Origin: Flagellimonas ochracea
GTDB taxonomy: Bacteria; Bacteroidota; Bacteroidia; Flavobacteriales; Flavobacteriaceae
Assembly: GCF_009903685.1 (NCBI RefSeq)
Contig: NZ_JAAABI010000006.1
Coordinates: forward strand, 1-64,000
DNA: 64,000 bases
Direction of reading: 5' to 3'
Position 1 is the stretch's first letter, and each line of letters opens with the position of its first letter. Below the pieces are notes generated by a model that saw nothing but the letters and a program-made list of their open reading frames with translations, ran no database searches and had not been told where the DNA came from. Position numbers and translations under genes: made by a program. Shown in pieces: positions 26,770 through 36,058 of the stretch.

Positions 26770-27459
26770 ATGGACGCAGAAATCTTTACCATACTAAGGG
26801 AGCATTATTTTATACCCTTTTATCTTTTAGCTTGGATTGTATCGGTAGTGACCTATCGGAAATTTTTTGATACCGTTTTAAAGTATTTTCCGGTTTTCAT
26901 CGCCTACACCTTTTTTACGGAATTATTGGGATATTTTATCAAATATCACGAAGAGTTTCAGTTCTTTTCAGATGAGCGGTATTCATGGCGCAACATTATT
27001 ATTTATAATATCTATCAGCTGATCACTTTTCTTTTTTTCTATTGGGTGTATTGGAAAACACTTAAGTCGAAAAAACACAAAAAATGGTTGAAATATGGAG
27101 TTGGTGCTGTACTGGTGAGCTATGTGATAAGTCTGTTCTTTCAAAATCCCTTTTATATTAGCCTTTATTATGCTGATATAGTGGGTGCCTTGGTTTTAAT
27201 TATGTGTATTCTTTTCTATTTTAAAGAAAAGAAAGAAGAAAAAAATCCGTACCCGCAGAGTTATAACCTTTTATATTGGGTAAGTATCGCAACTTTTATC
27301 TTTTATTTATTGGCTCCTTATGTTTTGCTGATTGGATTCGTTAGATATGATATTTGGACCATGTATGATTTACATTCCGTTTTGGTTGCGCTCATATTGC
27401 TTATGTATACACTTTTCATAATAGGAATGTTCATGGGAAAAAGAAAGGCCTTTCGATAA
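26770..27459 (+). CDS. Polytopic membrane protein of unknown function
   Basis: 229 residues with about seven hydrophobic segments (near 15-32, 38-55, 75-95, 110-125, 133-150, 170-192 and 205-225), charged Lys-rich loops and no signal peptide or enzymatic motif. I do not recognise the family. It is coupled to the upstream lipoprotein gene and followed by a terminator shared with the convergent rpsT. Confidence 0.6.
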   Translation: MDAEIFTILREHYFIPFYLLAWIVSVVTYRKFFDTVLKYFPVFIAYTFFTELLGYFIKYHEEFQFFSDERYSWRNIIIYNIYQLITFLFFYWVYWKTLKSKKHKKWLKYGVGAVLVSYVISLFFQNPFYISLYYADIVGALVLIMCILFYFKEKKEEKNPYPQSYNLLYWVSIATFIFYLLAPYVLLIGFVRYDIWTMYDLHSVLVALILLMYTLFIIGMFMGKRKAFR

Positions 27460-27478
27460 ATAATCCACAAGCATAATA

Positions 27479-27511
27479 TAAAAGCGCCCCAAAAATTGGG
27501 GCGCTTTTATA
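27479..27511. terminator. Bidirectional terminator between membrane gene and rpsT
   Basis: AAAGCGCCCC and GGGGCGCTTT arms around a short A/T loop, A-run on the left and T-run on the right. It sits between two convergent genes and can terminate both. Confidence 0.9.
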
Positions 27512-27530
27512 TTGTATTGTTACGGCCAGA

Positions 27531-27782
27531 TCACATAGCTGCAACCTTGCTCATCAATTTGCTCTTTAAATTGGCAGCTTTGTTATTATGGATGATATTC
27601 TTTTTGGCCAATTTATCAATCATGCCAACAACAGTGGGCAACAAAGCTTCAGCAGCTTTTTTATCCTCTTCGTTTCGCAATTTTTTGATGGCATTACGAA
27701 CGGTTTTGTGTTGGTATCTATTACGCAAACGTACCGCTTCGTTTCTTCTAATTCTTTTTAATGCTGACTTATGATTTGCCAT
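27531..27782 (-). CDS. rpsT: 30S ribosomal protein S20
   Basis: A small 83-residue, very basic helical protein beginning [20 protein letters not shown], the standard S20 opening. It binds 16S rRNA in the body of the small subunit. It is encoded just downstream of the two tRNA-Glu genes on the same strand, 30 bp beyond the first, so it may share their transcription or have its own promoter. Confidence 0.97.
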   Translation of the reverse strand: MANHKSALKRIRRNEAVRLRNRYQHKTVRNAIKKLRNEEDKKAAEALLPTVVGMIDKLAKKNIIHNNKAANLKSKLMSKVAAM

Positions 27783-27812
27783 TACCTTAGTTTAACTTTC
27801 TAACTTAATTTG

Positions 27813-27884
27813 TAGCCCGTAGGGGAATCGAACCCCTGTTACCAGGATGAAAACCTGGCGTCCTAACCCCTAGACGAACGGGCC
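27813..27884 (-). tRNA. tRNA-Glu (anticodon TTC), copy nearest rpsT
   Basis: Reads GGCCCGTTCGTCTAGG at the 5' end on the minus strand, with anticodon loop TTTTCAT (anticodon TTC) and a normal T-arm (GGTTCGATTCC). The 72-nt gene has no encoded CCA. Identical in sequence to the second copy about 54 bp away. Confidence 0.95.
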
Positions 27885-27907
27885 GTTATTTCAAAATAAC
27901 AATCAAA

Positions 27908-27924
27908 AAGCCAAAAATTGGCTT
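27908..27924 (-). terminator. Hairpin between the two tRNA-Glu genes
   Basis: AAGCCAA and TTGGCTT arms with a 3-nt loop; on the minus strand a T-run follows. It could end or process the transcript of the upstream tRNA copy. Confidence 0.55.
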
Positions 27925-27938
27925 CTTGGTTGGACTTG

Positions 27939-28010
27939 TAGCCCGTAGGGGAATCGAACCCCTGTTACCAGGATGAAAACCTGGCGTCCTAACCCCTAGA
28001 CGAACGGGCC
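27939..28010 (-). tRNA. tRNA-Glu (anticodon TTC), upstream copy
   Basis: 72 nt and identical to the other copy: 5' GGCCCGTTCG, anticodon TTC in the loop TTTTCAT, T-arm GGTTCGATTCC, no encoded CCA. The tandem duplicate is ordinary for a heavily used amino acid. Confidence 0.95.
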
Positions 28011-28089
28011 ATAAGGCTGCACAATTGCGGATGCAAAAATACAACTATTTTTAAGTCTTGCAACAGTAAATTTTATTTTTTGAACCTGT

Positions 28090-29565
28090 TTAGTAGGCCT
28101 TTGCAAACAATACCCTTTGGCTCGACTGTTTTCCAGTGACCATACACTTTCCTGCTTCTTTTTCAACATTTAAAGGAATACAACGTATAGTGGCTTTGGT
28201 CTCTTCCTTAATCTTATCCTCAGTTTCCTTAGTGCCATCCCAATGGGCGGAAACAAATCCTCCCTTTTCATCTATGATTCGCTTGAATTCATCATAACTA
28301 TCCACCTCGGTGATATGGTCATTTCTAAAATCCAAGGCTTTTTTATAAATATTCTCCTGAATCTCTTCAAGCAAACCCTTTATCTTGTCCAGTACCTCTT
28401 CAGCAGGCACCAATTCCTTCTGCAACGTATCCCTTCGTGCCACTTCGTAGGTACCGTTTTCAAGATCACGTTGACCAACAGCTATGCGAACAGGCACACC
28501 TTTTAACTCATATTCGTTGAATTTAAATCCTGGTTTGTGGGTATCCCGCTTATCATATTTTACCGATATTCCTTTAGTCCGCAATGCCTTCACCAGTGGC
28601 TCGACCTTTTCACTTATTTTATCCAACTGTTCCAGTCCTTTATAAATAGGAACTATGACCACTTGAATGGGGGCCAGATTTGGTGGAAGCACCAATCCAT
28701 TATCATCACTATGGGTCATTACCAAGGCGCCCATTAACCTTGTTGACACGCCCCAGGATGTTGCCCAAACATACTCCTGCTTTCCTTCCTTATTGGCAAA
28801 CTTGACGTCAAAAGCTTTGGCAAAGTTCTGGCCCAAAAAGTGTGAAGTCCCAGCTTGCAGGGCTTTTCCATCTTGCATTAAAGCCTCTATACAATAGGTT
28901 TCCTCAGCCCCTGCAAAACGCTCACTTTCGGTTTTGGTCCCCTTAATAACAGGTACTCCCATATAGTCTTCAGCAAATTCAGCATATACATGCATCATTT
29001 GTTCCGCCTCTTCCAAAGCTTCTTGCCTTGTGGCATGGGCCGTATGGCCTTCTTGCCACAAAAACTCGGTTGTCCGCAAGAACAAGCGTGTACGCATTTC
29101 CCAACGCACCACGTTGGCCCATTGATTGATCATAATGGGAAGATCTCGATACGATTGTACCCATTTTCTGTAGGTATCCCATATAATGGTCTCAGAGGTG
29201 GGTCTAACAATAAGTTCTTCTTCCAATTTTGCATCCTCATCAACCACAATGCCGCTACCATCCTCAGCACTTTTTAATCTATAATGGGTAACAACGGCAC
29301 ATTCTTTTGCAAAACCTTCAACATGACTGGCCTCTTTGCTCAAATAGGATTTTGGAATGAACAACGGGAAGTAGGCATTCTCATGACCTGTTTCCTTGAA
29401 CATTTTGTCCAACTGGGCCTGCATCTTTTCCCAAATGGCAAATCCATAAGGTTTGATGACCATACAGCCTCTAACACCCGAGTTTTCGGCTAAATCCGAC
29501 TTTACAACAAGTTCATTATACCATTTGGAATAATCCTCGCTTCGACTTGTCAATTTTTTACCCAT
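28090..29565 (-). CDS. proS: Prolyl-tRNA synthetase
   Basis: The 491-residue class II synthetase attaches proline to tRNA-Pro. Visible: the N-terminal motif [19 protein letters not shown], motif 2 ([19 protein letters not shown]), the anticodon-binding alpha/beta domain ([12 protein letters not shown] onward) and the extra C-terminal domain ending in RVLFAKAY. The length and N-terminus fit the archaeal/eukaryal-type (short, no editing insertion) form common in Bacteroidota. It stands alone, divergent from the gene to its right. Confidence 0.95.
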   Translation of the reverse strand: MGKKLTSRSEDYSKWYNELVVKSDLAENSGVRGCMVIKPYGFAIWEKMQAQLDKMFKETGHENAYFPLFIPKSYLSKEASHVEGFAKECAVVTHYRLKSAEDGSGIVVDEDAKLEEELIVRPTSETIIWDTYRKWVQSYRDLPIMINQWANVVRWEMRTRLFLRTTEFLWQEGHTAHATRQEALEEAEQMMHVYAEFAEDYMGVPVIKGTKTESERFAGAEETYCIEALMQDGKALQAGTSHFLGQNFAKAFDVKFANKEGKQEYVWATSWGVSTRLMGALVMTHSDDNGLVLPPNLAPIQVVIVPIYKGLEQLDKISEKVEPLVKALRTKGISVKYDKRDTHKPGFKFNEYELKGVPVRIAVGQRDLENGTYEVARRDTLQKELVPAEEVLDKIKGLLEEIQENIYKKALDFRNDHITEVDSYDEFKRIIDEKGGFVSAHWDGTKETEDKIKEETKATIRCIPLNVEKEAGKCMVTGKQSSQRVLFAKAY

Positions 29566-29635
29566 CTACTATAGTTTGGCACAAAACTTGTGACTTTGTT
29601 AGGAAAATAATTGGGTAAAACTAATTATTTTTAAT

Positions 29636-30973
29636 ATGTCCAACAATAAAAATTGCGTGATGATAAAGTCTGTACCCCGCCCAAAATTTCTAACCACATG
29701 CACTATATCGATTGTTGCCTTGTTATTGGCTTCATGCGGTTCGTACCAACAAGCATCTTATTATGATGATGATGATGGCATTTATTCCAGTCGTGAACCT
29801 GTTGCCCGTGTAGAGAAAAAATCTGCGGAGGCCTTAAGGATTCAAGAAAGGGAAAGTGACCTCTATGGTGATTATTTTGGTCAAAAGGCTGAAGAATACG
29901 GTGAAATTTTAGATGAAGAAATATTTACAGATATAGACAGTTATTCCAGTAATGTTGAAAATGACAGCATTCCATTGGGTGAACAGACAGATTACTTCGC
30001 CAATAACAACACCTATTTAGGAAATCCAGGTTGGGGTGACAATCCCACCAACCTAACCATCAATGTTTATGACAACTGGGGCTGGGGAGGTCTCGGTTGG
30101 GGATGGAACGACCCATGGTTATGGAACGGCTGGGGCTGGGGAGGTCTCGGTTGGGGATGGGGTTGGAACAATTGGGGCTGGGGAGGCCTTGGTTGGGGCT
30201 GGGGTTGGAACAACCCATGGAGATGGAACCGCTGGGGCTGGGGAGGCCTTGGTTGGGGATGGGGTTGGAATAATTGGGGCTGGGCCGGATACCGTGGCTG
30301 GGGAGGCTACTACGGAGGACGTTATGGCTTCAATAGAGGTCGAAGAGGTTATGCAGGCAACATCATACCGGGAACAGCTTTAAGAGGACGTTCCAATCTT
30401 GCCTCAAGGACCAGTAGATACTCATCGCGATATGCAACCAACAGAGGACGTTCCAACCTGGGCAGAAGCACCGCAACGGGAAGAAGTTCCAGAACATATA
30501 GAAGTGGAACCACCGCAAGAAGGTCTGTAAGTGCAGATGCCATTGAAAGAAACAGAAATTACAGAACAAGCAGAAGTAATCGTGTTTCTCCATATTCAAG
30601 TAGATCAAGAAATTATCGTTCCTATGGCACAACGCCCTCATCCAGAAACAGGGGAACATACCGCAGTGGTAGAAGCGGCACCTATCAGAGAAACGGGAAT
30701 ATAAATAGAGGTTCCTCTTCTAGATATAACTCATCTGGAAGAAGCACCAGAAGCTACCGGTCTTCCGGACAATCTGCTCCAAGTAGAGGCAATTACAGTC
30801 GATCCTCTCGTAGTTCAAGAAGCTCAGGGAGTTACAGAGGTAGCTCTAGAAGTTCAAGGAGCAGTGGATATCGCAGTTCTGGTGGTTCGCGAAGCATGAG
30901 AAGCTCTGGTGGTTCCAGGTCATCGGGTGGACGATCTTCAGGTAGAGGTGGCAGAAGTGGTGGAAGACGCTAA
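29636..30973 (+). CDS. Low-complexity lipoprotein: acidic head, Gly/Trp repeats, Arg/Ser tail
   Basis: 445 residues from the first ATG; the start at residue 9 (MIKSVPRPKF) is equally likely. A type II signal (LLASCGS, Cys near 34) makes it a lipoprotein. After an acidic region (residues 45-125), residues 140-235 are Gly/Trp repeats built on GWGGLGWGW, and residues 235-445 are rich in Arg, Ser, Gly and Tyr. No domain is recognised. The repeat DNA is itself tandemly repeated. It is 37 bp ahead of a FadL-like porin gene, so both are likely envelope proteins of one operon. The sequence suggests a sticky or structural surface protein, but function is unknown. Confidence 0.7.
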   Translation: MSNNKNCVMIKSVPRPKFLTTCTISIVALLLASCGSYQQASYYDDDDGIYSSREPVARVEKKSAEALRIQERESDLYGDYFGQKAEEYGEILDEEIFTDIDSYSSNVENDSIPLGEQTDYFANNNTYLGNPGWGDNPTNLTINVYDNWGWGGLGWGWNDPWLWNGWGWGGLGWGWGWNNWGWGGLGWGWGWNNPWRWNRWGWGGLGWGWGWNNWGWAGYRGWGGYYGGRYGFNRGRRGYAGNIIPGTALRGRSNLASRTSRYSSRYATNRGRSNLGRSTATGRSSRTYRSGTTARRSVSADAIERNRNYRTSRSNRVSPYSSRSRNYRSYGTTPSSRNRGTYRSGRSGTYQRNGNINRGSSSRYNSSGRSTRSYRSSGQSAPSRGNYSRSSRSSRSSGSYRGSSRSSRSSGYRSSGGSRSMRSSGGSRSSGGRSSGRGGRSGGRR

Positions 30974-31010
30974 ATCCTAAAATAACATAGTTCATACAAA
31001 ATCAAACAAA

Positions 31011-32510
31011 ATGAAAAGAATCTCAACTTTCATAATGATATTGGCATGTGTTTATGCAAGTGCCCAGACTATTGACGACGTTTTGCGATACAGCTCCGAA
31101 AATATTTTAGGAACGGCAAGATATCAGGCTATGGGAGGCGCTTTCGGGGCTTTAGGCGGCGATTTGTCTTCCCTTAACGTTAATCCAGCAGGTTCTGCAG
31201 TGTTCAATTTCAGCGAATTGACCATCTCCGGTTCCAACTACAACAGGAACAATGATGCCTTATTTGGAAATACGCTACGAAATACGGAAATAAATTCGGT
31301 AGAACTGAACCAAGTAGGTGGGGTACTGATATTCAAATCGAACGATAGCGATTGGAAAAAAATTGCCTTAGCGTTCAACTACGATATGGTGCAAAATTTT
31401 GACAACGAATTTTTCGCTGCCGGAAATACATCACAAGGTATTGACAACTACTTTCTAAACTTTGCCCAAGGGCAGCAATTGGGTCCGCTTAGGGTTCAAC
31501 AAGGTGAATTTATAGAAGATGCCTATTTGGATATTGGTGCTTCCCTAGGTTTTGGTGCCCAACAGGCCTTTTTGGGCTTTCAATCCGGCATTATTGAGCC
31601 AACAGAAGATGACGATGCCAATACCTCCTACTTCAGCAATGCAGAGTATGGCAATGTAAACCAAGAATACCTACAAAGCACCTCGGGCTACAACAACAGA
31701 TTTACATTGAATTTTGCCGGACAATACCAAGAAAACCTTTATCTGGGTGCTTCACTGAATTTCCACAATGTGTTTTATGATAGAATAACACTGTTCGACG
31801 AAAACGGATACAATCAAGATTCACCCGTCCAATTCACAACTTTCGACAATTTTTTGCGAACAGATGGCTATGGATTTTCATTCAGTTTGGGAGCTATTGC
31901 CAAGTTGAACGACAATATTCGAGTGGGAGGAAGTTATCAATCGCCCACTTGGTATGAACTTACCGATGACACTTCACAAAGAATCAATTCTTCTTTGGCA
32001 GTTTCCGATATCAATTTCATCGACTTTGGGGTGGTAAACCTTTTTGAAGAATATCGTATTAAGACCCCTGCCAAACTCACCGGGAGTGTTGCTGTTATTT
32101 TCGGAAAGGATGGCCTATTGAGTTTTGACTATGGCTACCAAGACATGTCTCAGGCCGAACTGCGCCCTACCGCAGACCCTAGTTTTGCTAATGAAAATGA
32201 GTTCATAGCCAATCAATTGGGTGCCGTTAATACTTTTAGGGTTGGTGGAGAAATCCGATTTGATGAAGTAAGTCTTCGTGGAGGTTACCGATATGAGGAA
32301 AGTCCTTATGAAAGTGGAGACATCATTGGAGACCTCAATGGTTTTTCGGGTGGAGTTGGATATAGTTTTGGGGGTAGCCGATTGGATTTGGCCTTTAGCA
32401 GGACCGAACAAGATGTTAATTCCTTTTTCTTTGATTCAGGAATAGACAACTCAGCCTTGGTTAATCAAATCAATACCCAGATAACTTTGGGATACACCAT
32501 AAAGTTTTAA
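31011..32510 (+). CDS. FadL/OmpP1-like outer membrane transport protein
   Basis: The 499-residue protein has a signal peptide ending near residue 19 (ASAQT) and the N-terminal hatch of OmpP1/FadL/TodX-type porins (LGTARYQAMGGAFGALGGD, residues 32-50), then a beta-barrel ending in an aromatic strand (ITLGYTIKF). These porins let hydrophobic compounds such as fatty acids or aromatics cross the outer membrane. It is probably co-transcribed with the Gly/Trp-rich lipoprotein upstream, and a terminator follows. The ligand is unknown. Confidence 0.88.
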   Translation: MKRISTFIMILACVYASAQTIDDVLRYSSENILGTARYQAMGGAFGALGGDLSSLNVNPAGSAVFNFSELTISGSNYNRNNDALFGNTLRNTEINSVELNQVGGVLIFKSNDSDWKKIALAFNYDMVQNFDNEFFAAGNTSQGIDNYFLNFAQGQQLGPLRVQQGEFIEDAYLDIGASLGFGAQQAFLGFQSGIIEPTEDDDANTSYFSNAEYGNVNQEYLQSTSGYNNRFTLNFAGQYQENLYLGASLNFHNVFYDRITLFDENGYNQDSPVQFTTFDNFLRTDGYGFSFSLGAIAKLNDNIRVGGSYQSPTWYELTDDTSQRINSSLAVSDINFIDFGVVNLFEEYRIKTPAKLTGSVAVIFGKDGLLSFDYGYQDMSQAELRPTADPSFANENEFIANQLGAVNTFRVGGEIRFDEVSLRGGYRYEESPYESGDIIGDLNGFSGGVGYSFGGSRLDLAFSRTEQDVNSFFFDSGIDNSALVNQINTQITLGYTIKF

Positions 32511-32534
32511 ACAAAAAGAAATAGATAAGGAGAG

Positions 32535-32560
32535 AGGTCGGAATGTTTCCGGCCTTTTTT
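32535..32560 (+). terminator. Terminator after the FadL-like gene
   Basis: AGGTCGGAA and TTCCGGCCT form a 9-bp stem with one G-U pair and a 3-nt loop, followed by T-run. It runs into the stop of the convergent type IX cargo gene. Confidence 0.8.
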
Positions 32561-34004
32561 ATCGAACCAACGAAAAATGTCTTCGTACCGAACGTGCTAC
32601 CAAAACGCCTTGGTCATCCCGTTCATAATCCAAACGAAACCAATAATCGGATGAAGGCAATTCTCTGCCATTGAACGTTCCATCCCAACCAGAAGCATCG
32701 TCCAACTGTTTTAACAACTTCCCAAACCGATCAAAAATGAACACAACGGGATTATCGAGCGTTTCAATGCCCAACACATTCCAGTTGTCGTGGATTCCAT
32801 CCCCATTCGGGGTAAAAAATTTTGGATAGCCAACCACCAAAAACTCGATAGGTTCGGTGGTACCACAACCGTTTTTGTCATTAATTATAACCGTATTGAT
32901 TCCAGGGGGCACATCAAGGAACACAGGGTCGTCTTGAAACTCTCCGCCATTAATGGCATATTCCAAGTCCCCATCACCTAAAGGTACAATCTCAATATTA
33001 TAAGGATCAGTTTGATCACTGTTGGCCAAATCATCTATAATGCGTACCTCATCCAACTCAGGCACCCCATAAAAAGTAATCAGAATATCATCGGTTATTG
33101 TATTTCCAAATGTAGATTCGATGGTTACTCGATAGCGTCCCGAATTTGGACTGGTAACGGTCAATTCGGTCTGGCCTGCTCCAGTTGCCAAAACAGTTTC
33201 ATACGTTCCATCATCATCAGCATCCAACTCCCAGGTAATATTTGCAATATTAGGACCAACCGGTGAATTGAGTGCACTCAATACGATATCGGGATCTCCC
33301 TCACAGGCAATAATGTCCAAGCCCAAAAATTCGTCCCGCAAAGTACAGTCCAAAGCATTGTCTTGATCTTCTTCCACGGAATTTCCTGTAAAAGTTAGTA
33401 TAAAGGATTCTGGGTCACCATCAAAATTGGTGTTATAGTTGTTGATGAATAAGTAGTAGATTTCTCCAGCGATAACATCCAACCATTCGTCATACGTGTT
33501 TTGGCTCCCAACAACAAAAGGTGCTCCTTCTCTCCCATCCACAGGATTTATCCCTATTCCAGTAAAATTGGTATCGTTCACTTCATAGTTGCACCGAATC
33601 GGTTGGGCGGTGCCATCACCTACAATACCGCAGAAATTTTGTCCCGAGGTTTGGTCAAAAGGCCCATACAGGGCAAAGTCCCATTCCGAAGTAACTATGC
33701 CTCCAGGAACAATGGGAAGAGCCTCAATATCAAATCCTATTTGACCATCGGTTCCTGCCCGGAATACGTACCAAGCAGAATTGTTTTCCAAATTGGCAGA
33801 GCTAACACTGCCTTTTTCCAAACAACCTGATTCTGTGATTACCTCTGGGTCGAAATCATCGATATCTCCACCTCCATCGGTAGTACCCAATATGGGCGCA
33901 TCGGCACAAACGGGAATCGCCGTCCTACAATCTGGCGAGTTTTGGGCTTTCAGTTCAGTAAAAAACAGGAAAACAAAGCAGATTGCGCAACATAGGGCTC
34001 TCAT
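32559..34004 (-). CDS. Type IX secretion cargo, type B sorting domain (shorter paralog)
   Basis: A 481-residue secreted protein: signal peptide (FFTELKAQ), a beta-rich region with Cys-rich opening (DCRTAIPVCADAPI), then the type B / gliding-motility-associated C-terminal domain beginning near KFFTPNGDGIHDNWN and ending YWFRLDY...RRHFSLVR. That C-terminal domain directs export through the type IX system and anchoring or release at the surface. The N-terminal part has no recognised catalytic motif. The gene lies 116 bp downstream of a longer homologue of the same architecture. Whether the two are co-transcribed is unclear. Confidence 0.88.
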   Translation of the reverse strand: MRALCCAICFVFLFFTELKAQNSPDCRTAIPVCADAPILGTTDGGGDIDDFDPEVITESGCLEKGSVSSANLENNSAWYVFRAGTDGQIGFDIEALPIVPGGIVTSEWDFALYGPFDQTSGQNFCGIVGDGTAQPIRCNYEVNDTNFTGIGINPVDGREGAPFVVGSQNTYDEWLDVIAGEIYYLFINNYNTNFDGDPESFILTFTGNSVEEDQDNALDCTLRDEFLGLDIIACEGDPDIVLSALNSPVGPNIANITWELDADDDGTYETVLATGAGQTELTVTSPNSGRYRVTIESTFGNTITDDILITFYGVPELDEVRIIDDLANSDQTDPYNIEIVPLGDGDLEYAINGGEFQDDPVFLDVPPGINTVIINDKNGCGTTEPIEFLVVGYPKFFTPNGDGIHDNWNVLGIETLDNPVVFIFDRFGKLLKQLDDASGWDGTFNGRELPSSDYWFRLDYERDDQGVLVARSVRRHFSLVR

Positions 34005-34120
34005 GAGGTTTTGGGGCTAAGGGTTATGCAATAATCTAACTCATATAACTCTTCAAAATCCCTTTTTAGTATGCTTCATCGGAAAAAACATGCCACTAAT
34101 CGATAAAATGCATTTTTATA

Positions 34121-35968
34121 TCATCGACGCAGTGAAAAATGGCTCTGCAAATATTTGGCAAATACCCTATTGCCGTCATTGTCCAAATAGGAAAGCTTAA
34201 ACCAATAATCGGTGGAAGGTAAGGGCTGACCATTGAAATTTCCGTCCCAACCCAAGTTGAATTCGGTCATTTGGGCAATCAGTTTTCCATACCGATCATA
34301 AATCGTGACAACAGGTGAATTCAGTGCAGAAAGTCCTTCTATATGCCAGCTTTCGTTAAGCACATCCCCATTGGGCGAAAATATTGCCGGAAATCCAACA
34401 ACTACAATTTCTTCAACGATTTCGCCACAACCGTTGGAATCACGGATGGTCAAGGTATGTACACCAGCAGGCACATCTTCTAAAACATTACTTGACTGAA
34501 AAGCTCCATCATTTAATTGATATTCATAGTCTCCCTCCTCAACGGTCTGTACGGTTATGGTATTACTGGGTTTGAAGTCGTCGATGATTATTTCTGAAAT
34601 GGCCGGAAGCCTGGATGTATTGACCGTGATTGTCCTACTGGCCTCACATAAAATGCCTTGTGAGGCATTGCTCACGGTCAATGTATATTCACCTTCTTGT
34701 GAAACCGTTATAGTTGGCGTATTCTCTCCTGTATTCCAGCTATAACTAAAATTGGTATTGGGTAAGGTCTCCCCTATCACCACTCCTCCAGAACCTTCGC
34801 AATAGGTTACCTCATCCTCAAAACTAAGCACTGGTGTTTCAATTGCGGTCAGGAGAAAGCTTTGTGAGGCATCGTAACAATTCGGATTTGCCAATGATGT
34901 GGTCCTAACATAAATCGTTTCTTGACCCGTGTTCTTTACATATTGCTTTGGTAACGGATCATTTCCCAATGAGGCATCAGTTTGTGAGGCATGATAACTT
35001 ATGATGAGCTCTTGCGGATTTTGAGCACCAAGCGCTTCCCAATCCTTCGTTCCCAGATCAAAAAGTTGTCCAGGGTTATGACAAAAATTCTCGTCGGACA
35101 CTGTGGCGGTTATCGGCGTTGTATTGAATCCCACTTGAACATCACTGATGATGTTTCCTGTGGCCGTGGTCACCAATACACGGTACAACCCTGAATTCGA
35201 TACGTTCAATGTCGGACTGATTTCTCCAGAAATATTTTGAAAACCACTTCCATTGTCCAAATACCATTCATAAGCCATCGCCCCTGCAATTGAAGCATCC
35301 AATACCACGATGTCATTTTCACAAGCGGCAATAGGAGGCCCTAAAAGGTTGTTCACTATGGAGCAATCCAATGCGCTATTGGGATTCATGGTCCAAATAT
35401 CTCCCGTAAACTGAATGGAAAAGCCAGAATTAGCACTACTAAAATTGTTGATGAACAGCACATAATCTTCTCCTGCACTTACCTGCAGCCAGTCCTCATA
35501 GTGCACGGAATTCAAGTCCCCTGTGGGGTCCTCACCTACCCCGATGAAGCTTTTTCCTTCACTGTTATCAAAAAAGTTACATCGAATGGGGTCACCCAAA
35601 TTATTACAATCGCTGGTTCGATATAAAGCAAAATCCCAGTCTTCTGAACTATCGTGGCCAATATTGAATCCCAATTGACCCGATGCTGCTGTTCTAAACT
35701 GATACCATGCTGAATTGGACTCAATGCTTCCCGAAGTGGTCTGTTCCAGGCATCCGCTGGACGAAACACCGTTAAAATCATCACTCCCGAAGCCCGTAGA
35801 CCCGCCATTGATAGGGGTATTGCTACAAATAGGGACAGCATTACCACAATCAAAGGTAACCTGCGAATACACCGCCGGACAAAACAAGAAAACCAGCAAG
35901 GATTTGACCAAGAATTTCACGGTATGAGATTGATAAATTTTGGGTAAGGTAAAAATACCGTATGCCAT
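34121..35968 (-). CDS. Type IX secretion cargo, type B sorting domain (longer paralog)
   Basis: 615 residues. It shares with its neighbour the opening (FDCGNAVPICSNTPINGG) and the C-terminal sorting domain (IFSPNGDVLNESWHIEGL to LQSHFSLRR). The middle differs: Ig/PKD-like repeats such as WNTGENTPTITVSQEGEYTLTV near residues 410-430 are present here only. The protein is exported by the Sec pathway (signal ends near residue 35), then by the type IX system. An alternative GTG start at residue 17 would shorten the leader. The role may be surface adhesion or polymer binding. No enzyme motif is visible. Confidence 0.87.
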   Translation of the reverse strand: MAYGIFTLPKIYQSHTVKFLVKSLLVFLFCPAVYSQVTFDCGNAVPICSNTPINGGSTGFGSDDFNGVSSSGCLEQTTSGSIESNSAWYQFRTAASGQLGFNIGHDSSEDWDFALYRTSDCNNLGDPIRCNFFDNSEGKSFIGVGEDPTGDLNSVHYEDWLQVSAGEDYVLFINNFSSANSGFSIQFTGDIWTMNPNSALDCSIVNNLLGPPIAACENDIVVLDASIAGAMAYEWYLDNGSGFQNISGEISPTLNVSNSGLYRVLVTTATGNIISDVQVGFNTTPITATVSDENFCHNPGQLFDLGTKDWEALGAQNPQELIISYHASQTDASLGNDPLPKQYVKNTGQETIYVRTTSLANPNCYDASQSFLLTAIETPVLSFEDEVTYCEGSGGVVIGETLPNTNFSYSWNTGENTPTITVSQEGEYTLTVSNASQGILCEASRTITVNTSRLPAISEIIIDDFKPSNTITVQTVEEGDYEYQLNDGAFQSSNVLEDVPAGVHTLTIRDSNGCGEIVEEIVVVGFPAIFSPNGDVLNESWHIEGLSALNSPVVTIYDRYGKLIAQMTEFNLGWDGNFNGQPLPSTDYWFKLSYLDNDGNRVFAKYLQSHFSLRR

Positions 35969-36031
35969 GCCTTAACAATAATTTATGTTGTCAAACAACG
36001 CCTGGAAGATGTTAAATAGGGCATTAATGTA

Positions 36032-36039
36032 TATCTTTG
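36032..36039 (+). promoter_or_regulatory. -7 promoter element of folE
   Basis: TATCTTTG matches the TAnnTTTG consensus exactly, 19 bp before the folE ATG. The leader would be very short. Confidence 0.5.
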
Positions 36040-36058
36040 CGTTCTTGAAGCAAAAGCA

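Noticed and set aside
27813-28010. Tandem tRNA-Glu genes as an integration site (att)
   Set aside because: No integrase or phage genes, no partial tRNA copy at the far end of an element.
30077-30310. Possible CRISPR array in the repeated DNA
   Set aside because: The repeats lie in frame inside a coding sequence, have no unique spacers of constant length, and no cas genes are near.
30063-30383. Second open frame within the Gly/Trp repeats
   Set aside because: The frame stays open because the DNA is repetitive; there is no separate start context or family.
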